The translations under genes and the position numbers were made by a program. From an uncultured Cetobacterium sp. (GTDB lineage Bacteria > Fusobacteriota > Fusobacteriia > Fusobacteriales > Fusobacteriaceae), in the NCBI GenBank assembly GCA_934085975.1, contig CAKOHT010000011.1, positions 1 through 55,688 of the forward strand: a stretch of 55,688 nt of DNA, read 5' to 3'. Shown piece after piece: positions 33,200 through 42,885 of this stretch; the stretch's first letter is position 1; the number at the start of each line of letters is the position of its first letter. Below the pieces are notes generated by a model. The model had not been told where the DNA came from. It saw only the letters and a program-made list of their open reading frames with translations, and did not search any database.

Positions 33200-34061
33200 A
33201 ATCTAAATTTTTTAAAAATTTTTCAGGTAAAGGTAACTCTACCTTTATCTTATATTTTGGTATTTCACAATAATATGAAAATAGAAACATGTCTTTTCCG
33301 CCTTTTCCATACTTCCCATCTCCAACTATCGGATACCCCAAACTTGACAATTGTACTCTCAGTTGATGTGTTCTTCCTGTTTCAAGCCTTCCCTCTAAAA
33401 TGCTTCTTTTTTTCCCCACTTTTAAAACTTTAAAATAGGATATACTTTCCTTTGCTCCATCCTCATATGAAGATAATTCGACAACTTTTGTCTCATCTTT
33501 TTTTAGATAGGTTTTTAAAGTAAACTCTTTTTTATCGATAGTTCCATCAACTAGTATATAATACTTTTTATCTGTTTTTCCCTCTCTGACCTCTTCAGCT
33601 AACTCTCTGGTCACTGCCAAACTTTTAGCTCCTATAACCAATCCAGATGTGACTTTATCTATTCTATTCACAAAGTTAAATTCATCTGTCCCATAGTAAC
33701 TTTTAAAAATCTCAGAGAGCCCATATTCATGTCCACTTCCCTTATGCATAACCACATTGGCCTCTTTATTAAAAATCACAACTTTCTCATCTTCATAAAC
33801 AATTCCATTTTTTAGGATGCTCATATCTTGAGGTGAAATCTTCATAAAACTCTTCATAACTGTTTCACCACCAGCTATTAAAACTTTTACAATGTCCCCC
33901 TCTTTTAATCTATAGTTTTCCTTAGATTTTTTTCCATTAACTTTTATTTTTCCAGTTCTTATTCCTTTAAAAATCTCTGTCAATGGCGTGTTTTCATATT
34001 TCTTTCTTAAAAATCTATCCAATCTGACCTCATGAAAACTAGAGTCTATAACATATTCCAT
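33198..34061 (-). CDS. RluA-family 23S rRNA pseudouridine synthase
   Basis: Isomerises uridines in rRNA. An N-terminal S4-like RNA-binding segment (about 12-65: 'RLDRFLRKKYENTPLTEI...VNGKKSKENYRLKEGDIV') precedes the catalytic domain with 'VNRIDKVTSGLVIGAK' (catalytic Asp135) and 'GRTHQLRVQLSSLGYPIVGDGKYG'. 287 residues. RluC and RluD share this architecture and cannot be told apart here. Last gene of the alr-to-rlu operon, 3 nt after rodA. Confidence 0.92.
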   Translation of the reverse strand: MEYVIDSSFHEVRLDRFLRKKYENTPLTEIFKGIRTGKIKVNGKKSKENYRLKEGDIVKVLIAGGETVMKSFMKISPQDMSILKNGIVYEDEKVVIFNKEANVVMHKGSGHEYGLSEIFKSYYGTDEFNFVNRIDKVTSGLVIGAKSLAVTRELAEEVREGKTDKKYYILVDGTIDKKEFTLKTYLKKDETKVVELSSYEDGAKESISYFKVLKVGKKRSILEGRLETGRTHQLRVQLSSLGYPIVGDGKYGKGGKDMFLFSYYCEIPKYKIKVELPLPEKFLKNLD

Positions 34062-34064
34062 TCT

Positions 34065-35168
34065 CTACTCCCTATATATATTTATACTTTGAACTATTCC
34101 TAACATTGCAAAAGCAAACAAAAATGACGTTCCACCATAGCTCATAAGAAGAAGTGGTAGTCCTGTGACTGGCATTATTCCTATGACCATTCCTATATTT
34201 ATGACTATATGAAAAAAGAAGATAGCTGATATTCCATAGCATATAAGTTTTCCATATCCTTCCGTTTTATCTCCGATTCTCAATATTCCCCACAGAAGCA
34301 AAATATAGAGCATCAATAAAACACATCCTCCAACTAAACCTCTTTCCTCCAAAAATACAGCTGCTATAAAATCTGTATGCGATTCTGGTAAAAATCTCAG
34401 CTTACTCTGAGTTCCTTGCAAAAATCCCTTTCCAAAGATTCCACCTGATCCAACTGCAATCATTGATTGTGTAACATTCCATCCACTCCCTAGTAGATCG
34501 GCTTCCGGATTTAAAAAAGTCATCACTCTCTCTCTTTGATAATCTTTTAATAAAAAGAAGTACCCAATTGGAGCTGTCGAAATTCCTATAAGTGCTAGAA
34601 TTATTAAAGTTTTCCAATCTATTCCATTTATAAAAATTAGAATTAAATATAAAAATACTATAACCAGTGCTGTTCCTAAGTCTGGCTGAGCTGCTATTAA
34701 TAAAAATATAGGTAAAACATGCAGACTAGTTGCAAAAATACTCTTAAATCCTAAAAATTTATTGTTGTATTTTGTAGCTAAAACTTCTGAAAGAGTTAAA
34801 ACGATAAATAATTTTGAAAATTCAGAAGGTTGAATCGTTATAAATCCTAAATCAATCCATCTCTGAGCTCCCAATCTTTTATCACCTATAACAAATACCA
34901 ACAGTAGCAATGTAATATTCAAAAGATATATAATTTTATAATACTTTCCATATACTCTATAGTCTATAAATGAAAATATAACATATGTCAAGACACCTAA
35001 CCCTATCCAAACAATTTCCTTGTAAAAAAATGATGTCCCCTTATGGATTGTTGCACTATACACAGTCAATAAACTTATTAAAATTATACATAGCGCAATA
35101 TATAAAATCATATTTTTCATTTTTTTTATTTTTTTTGTGGTAACTACTAAATCATGATTTTTTCCCAT
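34065..35168 (-). CDS. rodA: RodA/FtsW-family peptidoglycan polymerase
   Basis: A SEDS membrane glycosyltransferase that builds cell-wall glycan, usually with a class B PBP. About ten membrane helices over 367 residues. The SEDS motifs 'GAQRWIDLGFITIQPSEFSKL', 'QPDLGTALVI', 'GSGWNVTQSMIAVGSGGIFGKGFLQGTQSKLRFLPESHTDFIAAVFLEE' and 'MPVTGLPLLLMSYGGTS' are intact. The short N-terminus and sequence favour RodA (elongation) over FtsW. Good ribosome site AGGAGA. Confidence 0.92.
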   Translation of the reverse strand: MGKNHDLVVTTKKIKKMKNMILYIALCIILISLLTVYSATIHKGTSFFYKEIVWIGLGVLTYVIFSFIDYRVYGKYYKIIYLLNITLLLLVFVIGDKRLGAQRWIDLGFITIQPSEFSKLFIVLTLSEVLATKYNNKFLGFKSIFATSLHVLPIFLLIAAQPDLGTALVIVFLYLILIFINGIDWKTLIILALIGISTAPIGYFFLLKDYQRERVMTFLNPEADLLGSGWNVTQSMIAVGSGGIFGKGFLQGTQSKLRFLPESHTDFIAAVFLEERGLVGGCVLLMLYILLLWGILRIGDKTEGYGKLICYGISAIFFFHIVINIGMVIGIMPVTGLPLLLMSYGGTSFLFAFAMLGIVQSINIYRE

Positions 35169-35177
35169 TAACTTCTC

Positions 35178-35618
35178 CTATTTCCCTGTATGACCAAATC
35201 CACCCTCTGCTCTTACAGTTGCTGACAACTCTTCCACCTCTTCAAACTCCATCTTATAAACTTTTTGAAGAACCAATTGTCCTATTCTCTCTCCTGGATT
35301 TATAATAAATTCTTCACTACTTAAGTTTATCAATATAATCCCAACTTCACCTCTATAATCCGAATCGATAGTCCCAGGTGTATTCACTAAAGTTATCCCA
35401 TGCTTTAAAGCTAATCCACTTCTTGGTCTAACTTGCACTTCATATCCGTAAGGTATCTCCATTTTTATTCCAGTTGGAATTAACTTTCTTTCTAAGCTTT
35501 TTAATGTAACTGGTCCAGTAATATTTGCTTTAACATCCATTCCAGCCGCACCCGCCGTCATATATCTGGGTAATTCTATTCCATCTTCCAGTACTAGTTT
35601 AACAATAACTTTTTCCAT
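35178..35618 (-). CDS. dut: deoxyuridine 5'-triphosphate nucleotidohydrolase (dUTPase)
   Basis: Hydrolyses dUTP to dUMP and keeps uracil out of DNA. All five trimeric-dUTPase motifs are present: 'AGAAGMDVKAN', 'PRSGLALKHG', 'NTPGTIDSDYRGEVGIILIN', 'GERIGQLVL', and the C-terminal 'RAEGGFGHTGK'. I start at ATG 35618 (146 residues), preceded by AGGGG; the open frame continues upstream into the M16 gene but has no conserved sequence there. Confidence 0.96.
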   Translation of the reverse strand: MEKVIVKLVLEDGIELPRYMTAGAAGMDVKANITGPVTLKSLERKLIPTGIKMEIPYGYEVQVRPRSGLALKHGITLVNTPGTIDSDYRGEVGIILINLSSEEFIINPGERIGQLVLQKVYKMEFEEVEELSATVRAEGGFGHTGK

Positions 35619-35628
35619 TTTTTCCCCT

Positions 35629-36852
35629 TTATATATTTCCCAAAATTGTTTTAGATATATATTTTTCATCAAATATTTTATTTGCAACTCTTTTTATATC
35701 ATGTAAATTTACAGCTTCAATCTCTTTTATTACAGTTTCAATATCTCTTACATAGCCATAAACTAAATATGAACCTGCCATTCTTGTCATTTTTCCCTTA
35801 CTACTTTCCAGCCCAAAGGTCACCATGCTCAAAAATTGATTTTTTGCTCTTTGAAGCTCCTTTTCAGTAATTCCATTCTCCTTTAACTCTCTTAGTTCCT
35901 CCTCTATCAAGGCTATCACTTCCTTGTAGTCTTCATGAGTAGTTCCCGCATATACAGTAAATAGACCCCCTTCATCAAAATTGGAAGTGTACGAATAAAC
36001 TGAATAAGCTAACCCTCTTTCTTCCCTAATTTTTTGGAAAAGCCTAGAACTCATATTTCCACCCAGAATATTTGATATCACTGATGTTTCCACCCGATCT
36101 CTATCGGTGCTAGAAGTTCCTAAAGTATTAACACACAAATGAACTTGATTTGTTTCTTGAACTATTATTTTCTCTCCAGAGTTTATAATCATCTCGCCAT
36201 TGTAGACTCTTTTTGTACTTCTATCCTTCAATTGTCCAATTCCCTCATTTAGTTGTTTAAATATCTTATCCTCTTCTATATTTCCTGCTACTGCAACAAC
36301 TATATTTTCTGGTTTATACATATCATAAAAATACCTTAATATTTTTTCTCTATCTATCCCTTTTAAACTTTCTACTGTTCCAGCTACTTTTTGGCTTTGT
36401 ACACCAGTTATAGCAAATCCAAGATTTTCTTCATGCACAACCTCTTCTGGAATATCTTCATACATTCTTATCTCTTCTATTATTACATTTCTTTCTTTTT
36501 CAATATTTTCATCTGTAAAGGTTGAGTTTAGAAACATATCATTTAAAATATCAATTCCAATCTCCAAAGTATTTGAAGTCATTTGAATATAGTATGCTGT
36601 TTTTTCAACACTTGTATATGCGTTTATCATTCCACCTTGATCATCAATCTCTTCAGATATCTCTTTTGCTGAACGATTAGTTGTTCCTTTAAATAATAAG
36701 TGCTCTATAAAATGCGATATCCCTTCTTCTCCAGGTAACTCATTTTTTACTCCAGCTCTGACAAAAAAACCTAAACTAGCTGTGTTTATACTTTTGATAT
36801 CTTCCATTAATAACGTTATGCCATTATCTAATCTCCTAGTTGTTATGCTCAT
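35629..36852 (-). CDS. M16-family zinc peptidase
   Basis: A processing-peptidase-like zinc protease. The inverted zinc motif HFIEH (residues 47-51) and the distal 'ERNVIIEEIRMYED' glutamate are present, followed by the second M16 domain ('VSNILGGNMSSRLFQKIREERGLAYSVYS'). ATG 36852 with AGGAGG gives 407 residues; the frame upstream to 36924 overlaps lptG and is not supported. Similar to the YmxG/MlpA group usually found near dut. No signal peptide, so it probably acts in the cytoplasm. Confidence 0.92.
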   Translation of the reverse strand: MSITTRRLDNGITLLMEDIKSINTASLGFFVRAGVKNELPGEEGISHFIEHLLFKGTTNRSAKEISEEIDDQGGMINAYTSVEKTAYYIQMTSNTLEIGIDILNDMFLNSTFTDENIEKERNVIIEEIRMYEDIPEEVVHEENLGFAITGVQSQKVAGTVESLKGIDREKILRYFYDMYKPENIVVAVAGNIEEDKIFKQLNEGIGQLKDRSTKRVYNGEMIINSGEKIIVQETNQVHLCVNTLGTSSTDRDRVETSVISNILGGNMSSRLFQKIREERGLAYSVYSYTSNFDEGGLFTVYAGTTHEDYKEVIALIEEELRELKENGITEKELQRAKNQFLSMVTFGLESSKGKMTRMAGSYLVYGYVRDIETVIKEIEAVNLHDIKRVANKIFDEKYISKTILGNI

Positions 36853-36860
36853 TTTCCTCC

Positions 36861-37940
36861 TCAATATTCTGCTTTTCTCATAAAGTAAATTCCTAAACAT
36901 AAAAATATCACATTTGGAATCCAACCACTTAAAAATGGATTCAATAATCCATTTATACTCAAAGCTTCAAATGAAGCTTGTACTATATAGTATGAATAAC
37001 CTAATCCCACACTTAAAGCGATACTTATAGCTGAAGCTCCTCTAACGTATCTACTTCCTAAAGATAATCCTAAAAATGATACAATGAAACTTGCAAAGGG
37101 AAACGAGTATCTTTTTCCTAAAACAGATAAGGACTCTTTTATATCTCCACCTGTTACTCTAATATCCCTAATTGATTTTGCTATTTCAGCATTTGTTAGT
37201 TCATCTGGATCACCTTGAATTGTTATAAAATTTGATGGTCCTTTATCAAAAGTTTCATCTGAATAAACTTTGTATCTCTTTTGAGTTTTATTAGTAAAAT
37301 TGTTCACCACGGCATCTTTAAGTATCCATTGGTTTTTATTTATATCAAATTCACCACTTTTAGCAGTTACTATCTCCTCTATTTTATCAAACTCTTTATT
37401 TAATTTCACTATTTCTAAGAGCTTACCTTTATTACCAATTCTATCCACTTGCTTTATATAGTAAACATTATTGTCTTCAGTTCTTAAAAATGCGTTATTT
37501 TTCACTGTGGGTAATACTCTTTCCGCTATTTTCCTTCCAGCCCTTAAAGCTCTACTTTTAGCCAAAGCCACTGGATGAACACGGTTCATCACTTGAAAGA
37601 CTATTAAAGATATTAAAAATGATATTATTATTGGATACCTCACTATTCTTCTAAAACTTATTCCAGAAGTTTTTAAAGATATAATCTCTAAATTGGATGC
37701 CATTTTATTGATGCACATCAGTGAACCCAAAAGTATTGCTAAAGGTGTAACTTCTATAAAAATTTTTGGCAATAGATAAAATATATACGTCACCGATTCT
37801 GGAACACTCATTCTTCCTGTCGTTATGTATCTTATTATTTTAAATAGTTGACTCAATATAAAAATATTTATAAATGCTATTAAACTCAATAGAAATGACT
37901 TTATAAAATTTTTACTTATATAGATATCTAACCTCTTCAT
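36861..37940 (-). CDS. lptG: LPS export permease LptG
   Basis: One of the two permeases of the LptB2FG transporter that extracts LPS from the inner membrane. N-terminal helices ('LDIYISKNFIKSFLLSLIAFINIFILSQLF', 'PESVTYIFYLLPKIFIEVTPLAILLGSLM'), a periplasmic beta-domain (about 150-260) and three C-terminal helices (after 'GKRYSFPFASFIVSFLGLSLGSR') fit YjgP/YjgQ. Assigned G because it follows the other permease, as in most operons; F/G are paralogues. 359 residues; overlaps lptF by 4 nt. Confidence 0.88.
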   Translation of the reverse strand: MKRLDIYISKNFIKSFLLSLIAFINIFILSQLFKIIRYITTGRMSVPESVTYIFYLLPKIFIEVTPLAILLGSLMCINKMASNLEIISLKTSGISFRRIVRYPIIISFLISLIVFQVMNRVHPVALAKSRALRAGRKIAERVLPTVKNNAFLRTEDNNVYYIKQVDRIGNKGKLLEIVKLNKEFDKIEEIVTAKSGEFDINKNQWILKDAVVNNFTNKTQKRYKVYSDETFDKGPSNFITIQGDPDELTNAEIAKSIRDIRVTGGDIKESLSVLGKRYSFPFASFIVSFLGLSLGSRYVRGASAISIALSVGLGYSYYIVQASFEALSINGLLNPFLSGWIPNVIFLCLGIYFMRKAEY

Positions 37941-39016
37941 CTAGCACCACCCGCTTTTCTTTTATATAGTAAAGCTGTTCCACCAATCAACAACAAATTA
38001 GGTAGCCAAACTCCTATATATGGTGATACCACACCTCTATTTGCCATTACAATCCCTATATTTAAAAACATAATATAGATAAATATAACCCCTAAACTTA
38101 CTCCAAAACTAGCTCCTTTTCCACTTCTATGGTGTCCTATTGATAAAAGAACTCCCAATATAGCTAGCACAACAGTTGACAATGGAATCGCTACTTTTCT
38201 ATTTATTTCTACTAAATATGGAATTTTTTCCAAATATGTTTTATCTTTTAATTTTTTTAAAAGATTCGTTATACTCATAGCTTCTATATCTTTTACCTCT
38301 ATATTAACCTCTTGAAAATATGAACTTAGAGGTATTTTTTTCTGTTTAAACTCCCCTTCTAATTTTATTGTTCCATCTGGATTAAAAGTATAGAACGTAG
38401 AATCCTCTAACACCATATTTACACTTTTCCAATAGGCTCTATCCCCTAACAAAATAGTAGGAAATGAGGCTTTATCTTCTTTTTGAAATATTAATACATT
38501 TTCAGCTTCATTAGTTTTTCTATCAATTTTTTCAATGTATAAACTATAGTCATCAACCTCATCGATCAATATTTTTTCTTTTAATTGAAACACTGGGTTC
38601 TCATACGCTATCTTCATAGTTATCTCTTCTAACTTACTAAAAGATCTAGGAATAATGCTCTCTTGTAAAAAAAATATAAAAATAGTAATTATTGAAGCCA
38701 ACATTATTATTGGCTTCAATATATCATCTAAAGACATCCCTATCGAGCTCATTGCGGTAGTTTCGCTCGTTCTTGTAAGTTTAGAAAAAGTTATCATAAC
38801 TCCTAGAAATACACCCATTGGTATTGTTTGTGCTAAAATTGGAGGTAGATAAAATGACAATATTCTTAATACATCAATTAATGAAATTCCCTTCACAATT
38901 ATGTTTTCCATCAAAGATACTATAATCTCTATTAAAAAAATAAAAGTAAATAGTGACACTCCAAATATTATTGGCATCTTTACATCTTCCAATATATATT
39001 TTTCAATTATTTTCAT
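37937..39016 (-). CDS. lptF: LPS export permease LptF
   Basis: The partner permease, 359 residues with the same plan: helices in 1-130 ('IIEKYILEDVKMPIIFGVSLFTFIFLIEIIVSL'), a periplasmic domain (about 140-260), and C-terminal helices with 'EINRKVAIPLSTVVLAILGVLLSIGHHRSGKGASFGVSLGVIFIYI', the YjgP/YjgQ hallmark. Works with the LptB ATPase encoded at 47201-47926. Its end overlaps lptG (ATGA type). Confidence 0.88.
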   Translation of the reverse strand: MKIIEKYILEDVKMPIIFGVSLFTFIFLIEIIVSLMENIIVKGISLIDVLRILSFYLPPILAQTIPMGVFLGVMITFSKLTRTSETTAMSSIGMSLDDILKPIIMLASIITIFIFFLQESIIPRSFSKLEEITMKIAYENPVFQLKEKILIDEVDDYSLYIEKIDRKTNEAENVLIFQKEDKASFPTILLGDRAYWKSVNMVLEDSTFYTFNPDGTIKLEGEFKQKKIPLSSYFQEVNIEVKDIEAMSITNLLKKLKDKTYLEKIPYLVEINRKVAIPLSTVVLAILGVLLSIGHHRSGKGASFGVSLGVIFIYIMFLNIGIVMANRGVVSPYIGVWLPNLLLIGGTALLYKRKAGGAR

Positions 39017-39025
39017 TGTCTTCTC

Positions 39026-39559
39026 CTAAAACATTTTATTAAAATACTTTTCAACTAGCTCTTTTCCCTTTATATAATTCAACTCTGATTTTAATTCTTT
39101 TGGTAAATACTCCTCAATGTAATGAGATTTTTCCAAAAATACTCCATTTGTTTTACTATCTGCTCCATACTTTTTCAAAACTGTATATTTTTGTGCAGCA
39201 TAATTAAAAATAAACAAAACTATCAATGAAACTACAAGTCCTTTTGCTAATCCAAATACTCCACCTAGACCTCTGGATAAAAACTCTTTATTTTGATTTT
39301 TTAGAATAATCCCTATAAAAAACATTAGAATAGCTATGACAAAATATGATACTATAAAAACACCTATATATGTCAATAAATAGTTACTTTCATTGTTACT
39401 CATAGCCAACTTTTCTATTACAATTGGAGTAAATTTTTGAGCTATAATAAAGTCTATAAAAATTCCAAAGATTGAGAAAAATTGTAGTAAAAATCCATCT
39501 TTCAATCCTTCGATTACTGCAAATATTAGTATCACTATTATTAAAATATCTAAGTACAT
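39026..39559 (-). CDS. CvpA-family membrane protein
   Basis: Four predicted membrane helices in 177 residues, with the CvpA-type start 'YLDILIIVILIFAVIEGLKDGFLLQFFSIFGIFIDFIIA' and 'FLSRGLGGVFGLAKGLVVSLIVLFIFNY'. The family was named for colicin V production; its molecular role remains unclear. Placed between the rRNA methyltransferase gene and lptF, with 9 nt to the latter, so it may have an envelope role. Confidence 0.8.
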   Translation of the reverse strand: MYLDILIIVILIFAVIEGLKDGFLLQFFSIFGIFIDFIIAQKFTPIVIEKLAMSNNESNYLLTYIGVFIVSYFVIAILMFFIGIILKNQNKEFLSRGLGGVFGLAKGLVVSLIVLFIFNYAAQKYTVLKKYGADSKTNGVFLEKSHYIEEYLPKELKSELNYIKGKELVEKYFNKMF

Positions 39560-39577
39560 AATTATTCCCCCTTTAAA

Positions 39578-40762
39578 TTAATTATTTACTACTCTAACCC
39601 ATAAAGCTTTTAGATATAGTGTTTCTGGAATATGTAAAATCCATGGGTGATCTTCTGGTTGATAATTTACACCTATGACTTGTAGCAACTTTCCATTTTT
39701 TGAAGCAGCCATTCTCGTCACCTCTATCAAATCTTGAAGAGACATATGATAAGCACACGTTATTATTCCAACTATTCCACCCTCTTCAATCAATTTAAAA
39801 CTCTCATCACACAGACTAAAAAACATATCTCTTCCTCTTGGAACATCTATCTTTTTCTTTATTAATGAAGGAGGATCTAAAGTTATTACATCAAATTTTT
39901 CCCCTCTATTGGCCAAAATTTTTAGCATTAAAAAGGCGTCTCCTTCCGCTGTTTCAAAATCATTTGTAAATCCGTTTAATTCATAGTTTTCTTTGCATAA
40001 CTCCAGAGCGTGTGGCTCCTTATCAATTGCCACAACTTTTTTACATCCCTCTTTTAATGCCGCAACCGAAAATCCACCACTGCTTGAAAACACATCTAAA
40101 AATCTTGTGTTTTCATTTAAAAATGGTCTTATAAACTTTCTAGAATCTCTTTGATCCAAGAAAAACCCTGTTTTTTGTCCATCTACAATATCAACATAAT
40201 ATTTTAATCCATTGTCTTCCATCACTATTCTTTCAGGAATCTCTCCATATATTATTCCAGTTTGCTGTTCCACACCCTCGTGAGTTCTATTTTCAACATC
40301 ACTTCTTTCATATATCCCTTTTGGTTTCATAACTTTTTTTATCGCATTTATTATATCTTGTCTAAATGCCACTTCTAATCCTGAATTTCTAAATTGTACT
40401 GATACATATTTATCAAATTTATCAATTATTAACCCCGGTATTCCATCCGCTTCAGAATAAAAAACTCGAATACAATTTGTTTCTGTCAAAAGATGCTTTC
40501 TCTTTTCATAAGCTCTTTTTATTTTTTCTAAAATCAACGTTTTATCAACCGCTACATCCCTTGTTGTTAAAACTCTTACGAATGCATTTGTAGATTCCGT
40601 CACATAACCTTTCGCCACTACTTCTCCATCCGTTGTACAAACTTCTACTATATCTCCATTTGAAGTTTTTCCTAAAACTTCTTGTATTTCATCCTTAAAT
40701 ACATTCGGATAAAAATTTCTAATTTTTTTCTCTTTTCCTGCTTCTAATATTACTTTTGCCAT
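39578..40762 (-). CDS. class I SAM-dependent rRNA methyltransferase (RlmI-like)
   Basis: An N-terminal PUA domain (1-75: 'MAKVILEAGKEKKIRNFYPNVFKDEIQEV', 'VVAKGYV') is followed by an EEHEE-type region ('IRVFYSEADGIPGLIIDKFDKYVSVQF') and a Rossmann methyltransferase fold with 'RFLDVFSSSGGFSVAAL' (SAM loop) and 'ITLDPPSL'. Matches the RlmI/YccW 23S rRNA m5C methyltransferase group. 394 residues; the exact target base is not provable from sequence. Confidence 0.9.
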   Translation of the reverse strand: MAKVILEAGKEKKIRNFYPNVFKDEIQEVLGKTSNGDIVEVCTTDGEVVAKGYVTESTNAFVRVLTTRDVAVDKTLILEKIKRAYEKRKHLLTETNCIRVFYSEADGIPGLIIDKFDKYVSVQFRNSGLEVAFRQDIINAIKKVMKPKGIYERSDVENRTHEGVEQQTGIIYGEIPERIVMEDNGLKYYVDIVDGQKTGFFLDQRDSRKFIRPFLNENTRFLDVFSSSGGFSVAALKEGCKKVVAIDKEPHALELCKENYELNGFTNDFETAEGDAFLMLKILANRGEKFDVITLDPPSLIKKKIDVPRGRDMFFSLCDESFKLIEEGGIVGIITCAYHMSLQDLIEVTRMAASKNGKLLQVIGVNYQPEDHPWILHIPETLYLKALWVRVVNN

Positions 40763-40773
40763 CAGTTTCTCCT

Positions 40774-41883
40774 TTATAATTTTCCTATCAAGCTATTTAC
40801 TGAGTATGGTTTCCCATGTTTCAAATAGACTCGACTAACTCTCCTACTCAATCCTGTAAATAGCTCATAGATGGAAGAACCAATCATTACTGACTTTTCA
40901 AAAATATCCTCTCCCATCACAGTTACTTCATCTCCCACTTTGACCCTATTTTTTAGTTCATCCGGTATTTTTATCATAAGCATATCCATACATACTTTTC
41001 CGACTATTTTACAAGCAATACCATGAACTTCAATTGTTCCCTTATTCGAAAATTCTCTCCTAAAACCGTCAGCATACCCTACCGTCACTGTTGCAATTAA
41101 GTCGTTTCTATATCCTTTGCCTAACCTTCCATAAGATATATCTATATCCTCTTTTAGTTCTTTCAAGAAAAGTATTCTACTTTTTAATGTAAAAACTCTT
41201 TTTAAATCTTCTATAACTCCCTCTCCATAAACACCATACATAATTATTCCAGCTCTAACCAAATTGCTTTGAGGAGTTTCAGAAAACTTCAATATTCCTC
41301 CACTATTAAGAATATGGATATATTTTATCTCTTCTAATTTTTCAAAATCTTTAAATTTCTCTATCTGTTTTTTCGTATAGTTTATTGACTCTTCATCCGA
41401 TTCATCTGATACCGATAAATGTGAATATACTCCTACTACTTCAATATTTTTTTCTCTACATATATCAATAGCAGTTTTTCCTTCCTCCACCGTAAATCCA
41501 ACTCTTCCCATTCCTGTGTCAACTTTTATATGTACTTTCAACGAAAGTTCTTTTTCACTAATATATTCTATCTGAGAAAGATCAGTCAAAGTAACTTGTA
41601 AATTTTTTCTCTCTGCCTCTTTTAACTCGTCATTAAAAATTCCTGCCAAGATTAAAATTTCATCATCAATGCCGTTATTTCTTAGTTCTATCCCCTCTTC
41701 TAGAGATGAAACTCCAAAAATTTTTACCCCCATTTTTGAAAGTTCTTTTGCTATTGTGACTGCTCCCATTCCATAGGCATCTGCTTTTATAATGGCCATT
41801 ATGTCTCTGTCATAAGATAGTTCTTTTATTTTTTTTATATTATACTCTAAATTATCTAGATCTATCTCTGCCCACGTTCTCAT
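40774..41883 (-). CDS. alr: alanine racemase
   Basis: PLP enzyme making D-alanine for peptidoglycan. The PLP lysine is K33 in 'AIIKADAYGMGA'; 'KVDTGMGRVGF', 'SYGRLGKGYRNDLIATVTVGYADGFRREFSNKG' and 'GKVCMDMLMI' (metal/carbamate region) follow. ATG 41883 preceded by GGAGG gives 369 residues; the frame four codons longer begins inside the ribosome site. First gene of the group running to the rluD-like gene; no clear promoter was found in front of it. Confidence 0.95.
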   Translation of the reverse strand: MRTWAEIDLDNLEYNIKKIKELSYDRDIMAIIKADAYGMGAVTIAKELSKMGVKIFGVSSLEEGIELRNNGIDDEILILAGIFNDELKEAERKNLQVTLTDLSQIEYISEKELSLKVHIKVDTGMGRVGFTVEEGKTAIDICREKNIEVVGVYSHLSVSDESDEESINYTKKQIEKFKDFEKLEEIKYIHILNSGGILKFSETPQSNLVRAGIIMYGVYGEGVIEDLKRVFTLKSRILFLKELKEDIDISYGRLGKGYRNDLIATVTVGYADGFRREFSNKGTIEVHGIACKIVGKVCMDMLMIKIPDELKNRVKVGDEVTVMGEDIFEKSVMIGSSIYELFTGLSRRVSRVYLKHGKPYSVNSLIGKL

Positions 41884-41907
41884 TTTTTCCTCCAACTATT
41901 ATTAAGT

Positions 41908-41935
41908 AGATTAAGCCACCTATGAAAGGTGGCTT
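41908..41935. terminator. hairpin between secF and alr
   Basis: Inverted repeat AAGCCACC/GGTGGCTT with a 7-nt loop. The run of T follows on the plus strand (TTTTTTG), while on the minus strand, in the direction of secF transcription, only TTAATCT follows. It is therefore a weak terminator for secF, and alr may be read through. Confidence 0.5.
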
Positions 41936-41942
41936 TTTTGTT

Positions 41943-42881
41943 TTATACTACAATTTTTTCTTCGGGGTGTGAATTGTCATCATCATCATCTTTTTTAGGT
42001 TCATACTTATCGTCTCTTTTCTTTTCAAAAAGATATACTAAAGGTGTTGAAATATATATTGATGAATAAGTTCCTACTCCAATTCCCACTAAAAGCGTCG
42101 TTGTAAATGTTCTTAAACTAGCTCCACCAAATACCAAAATTGCAACTAATGCTAACAATGTCGTAATTGAAGTATTAATTGATCTTACTAAAACTTGATT
42201 CAAGCTTCTATTTAATACTTCTCCAAATGTCAAATCTGATTTTTTTCTTAAGCTCTCTCTAATTCTATCATATATTATGATAGTATCGTTGATAGAATAT
42301 CCTAAAATTGTTAATATTGCTGCTATAAATGGCGTATCAACTTCGTATCCTAATAGTGCAATAACTCCTAAAGCTGCTGTCACATCATGTAATAATGTTA
42401 AAATTCCCGCTATCGCGAATTTAAACTCATATCTCATTGTTATATATAAAACTATTAGTATTCCACCTATTGTAAGAGCATATACAGCTGATGTTTTTAA
42501 CTCCTCACCTATTGTTGCTCCAACCTTTTCAGCTCTCTCTAGCTTATATTCCCCTAACACTTGAAGATCTGTTAGTAATTTTTCTGTATCTTTATCACTC
42601 ATCTCAGCGGTTCTAATAATAACATTATTGTCACTCTGAGAAACTTGAACTTTTCTTGCAGTTGATGAAAGTTGTGGAATTTCAACCGCCACTTCATCTA
42701 ACTCCTTATTTATATCTGATAACGTTATAGTGTTGGCATAATTTATCTGAATTAAACTTCCACCTGTAAAGTCTATTCCATAATTCAATCCCTTTATTAA
42801 AAACATTCCTAGGAATATTATAAAAGATATTGCTGATAATGTTATCCATTTTTTACTATGCTTGATTACCTCAATATACAT
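41943..42881 (-). CDS. secF: protein translocase subunit SecF
   Basis: Works with SecD to use the proton gradient for the late steps of Sec export. Motifs 'YGIDFTGGSLIQI', 'VGATIGEELKTSAVYAL' and 'ILGYSINDTIIIYDRIRE' (helix 4 region) are present; six helices in 312 residues. An acidic low-complexity tail (DDDDDNSHPEEK) closes the protein. 4 nt after secD. Confidence 0.95.
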   Translation of the reverse strand: MYIEVIKHSKKWITLSAISFIIFLGMFLIKGLNYGIDFTGGSLIQINYANTITLSDINKELDEVAVEIPQLSSTARKVQVSQSDNNVIIRTAEMSDKDTEKLLTDLQVLGEYKLERAEKVGATIGEELKTSAVYALTIGGILIVLYITMRYEFKFAIAGILTLLHDVTAALGVIALLGYEVDTPFIAAILTILGYSINDTIIIYDRIRESLRKKSDLTFGEVLNRSLNQVLVRSINTSITTLLALVAILVFGGASLRTFTTTLLVGIGVGTYSSIYISTPLVYLFEKKRDDKYEPKKDDDDDNSHPEEKIVV

Positions 42882-42885
42882 TTAC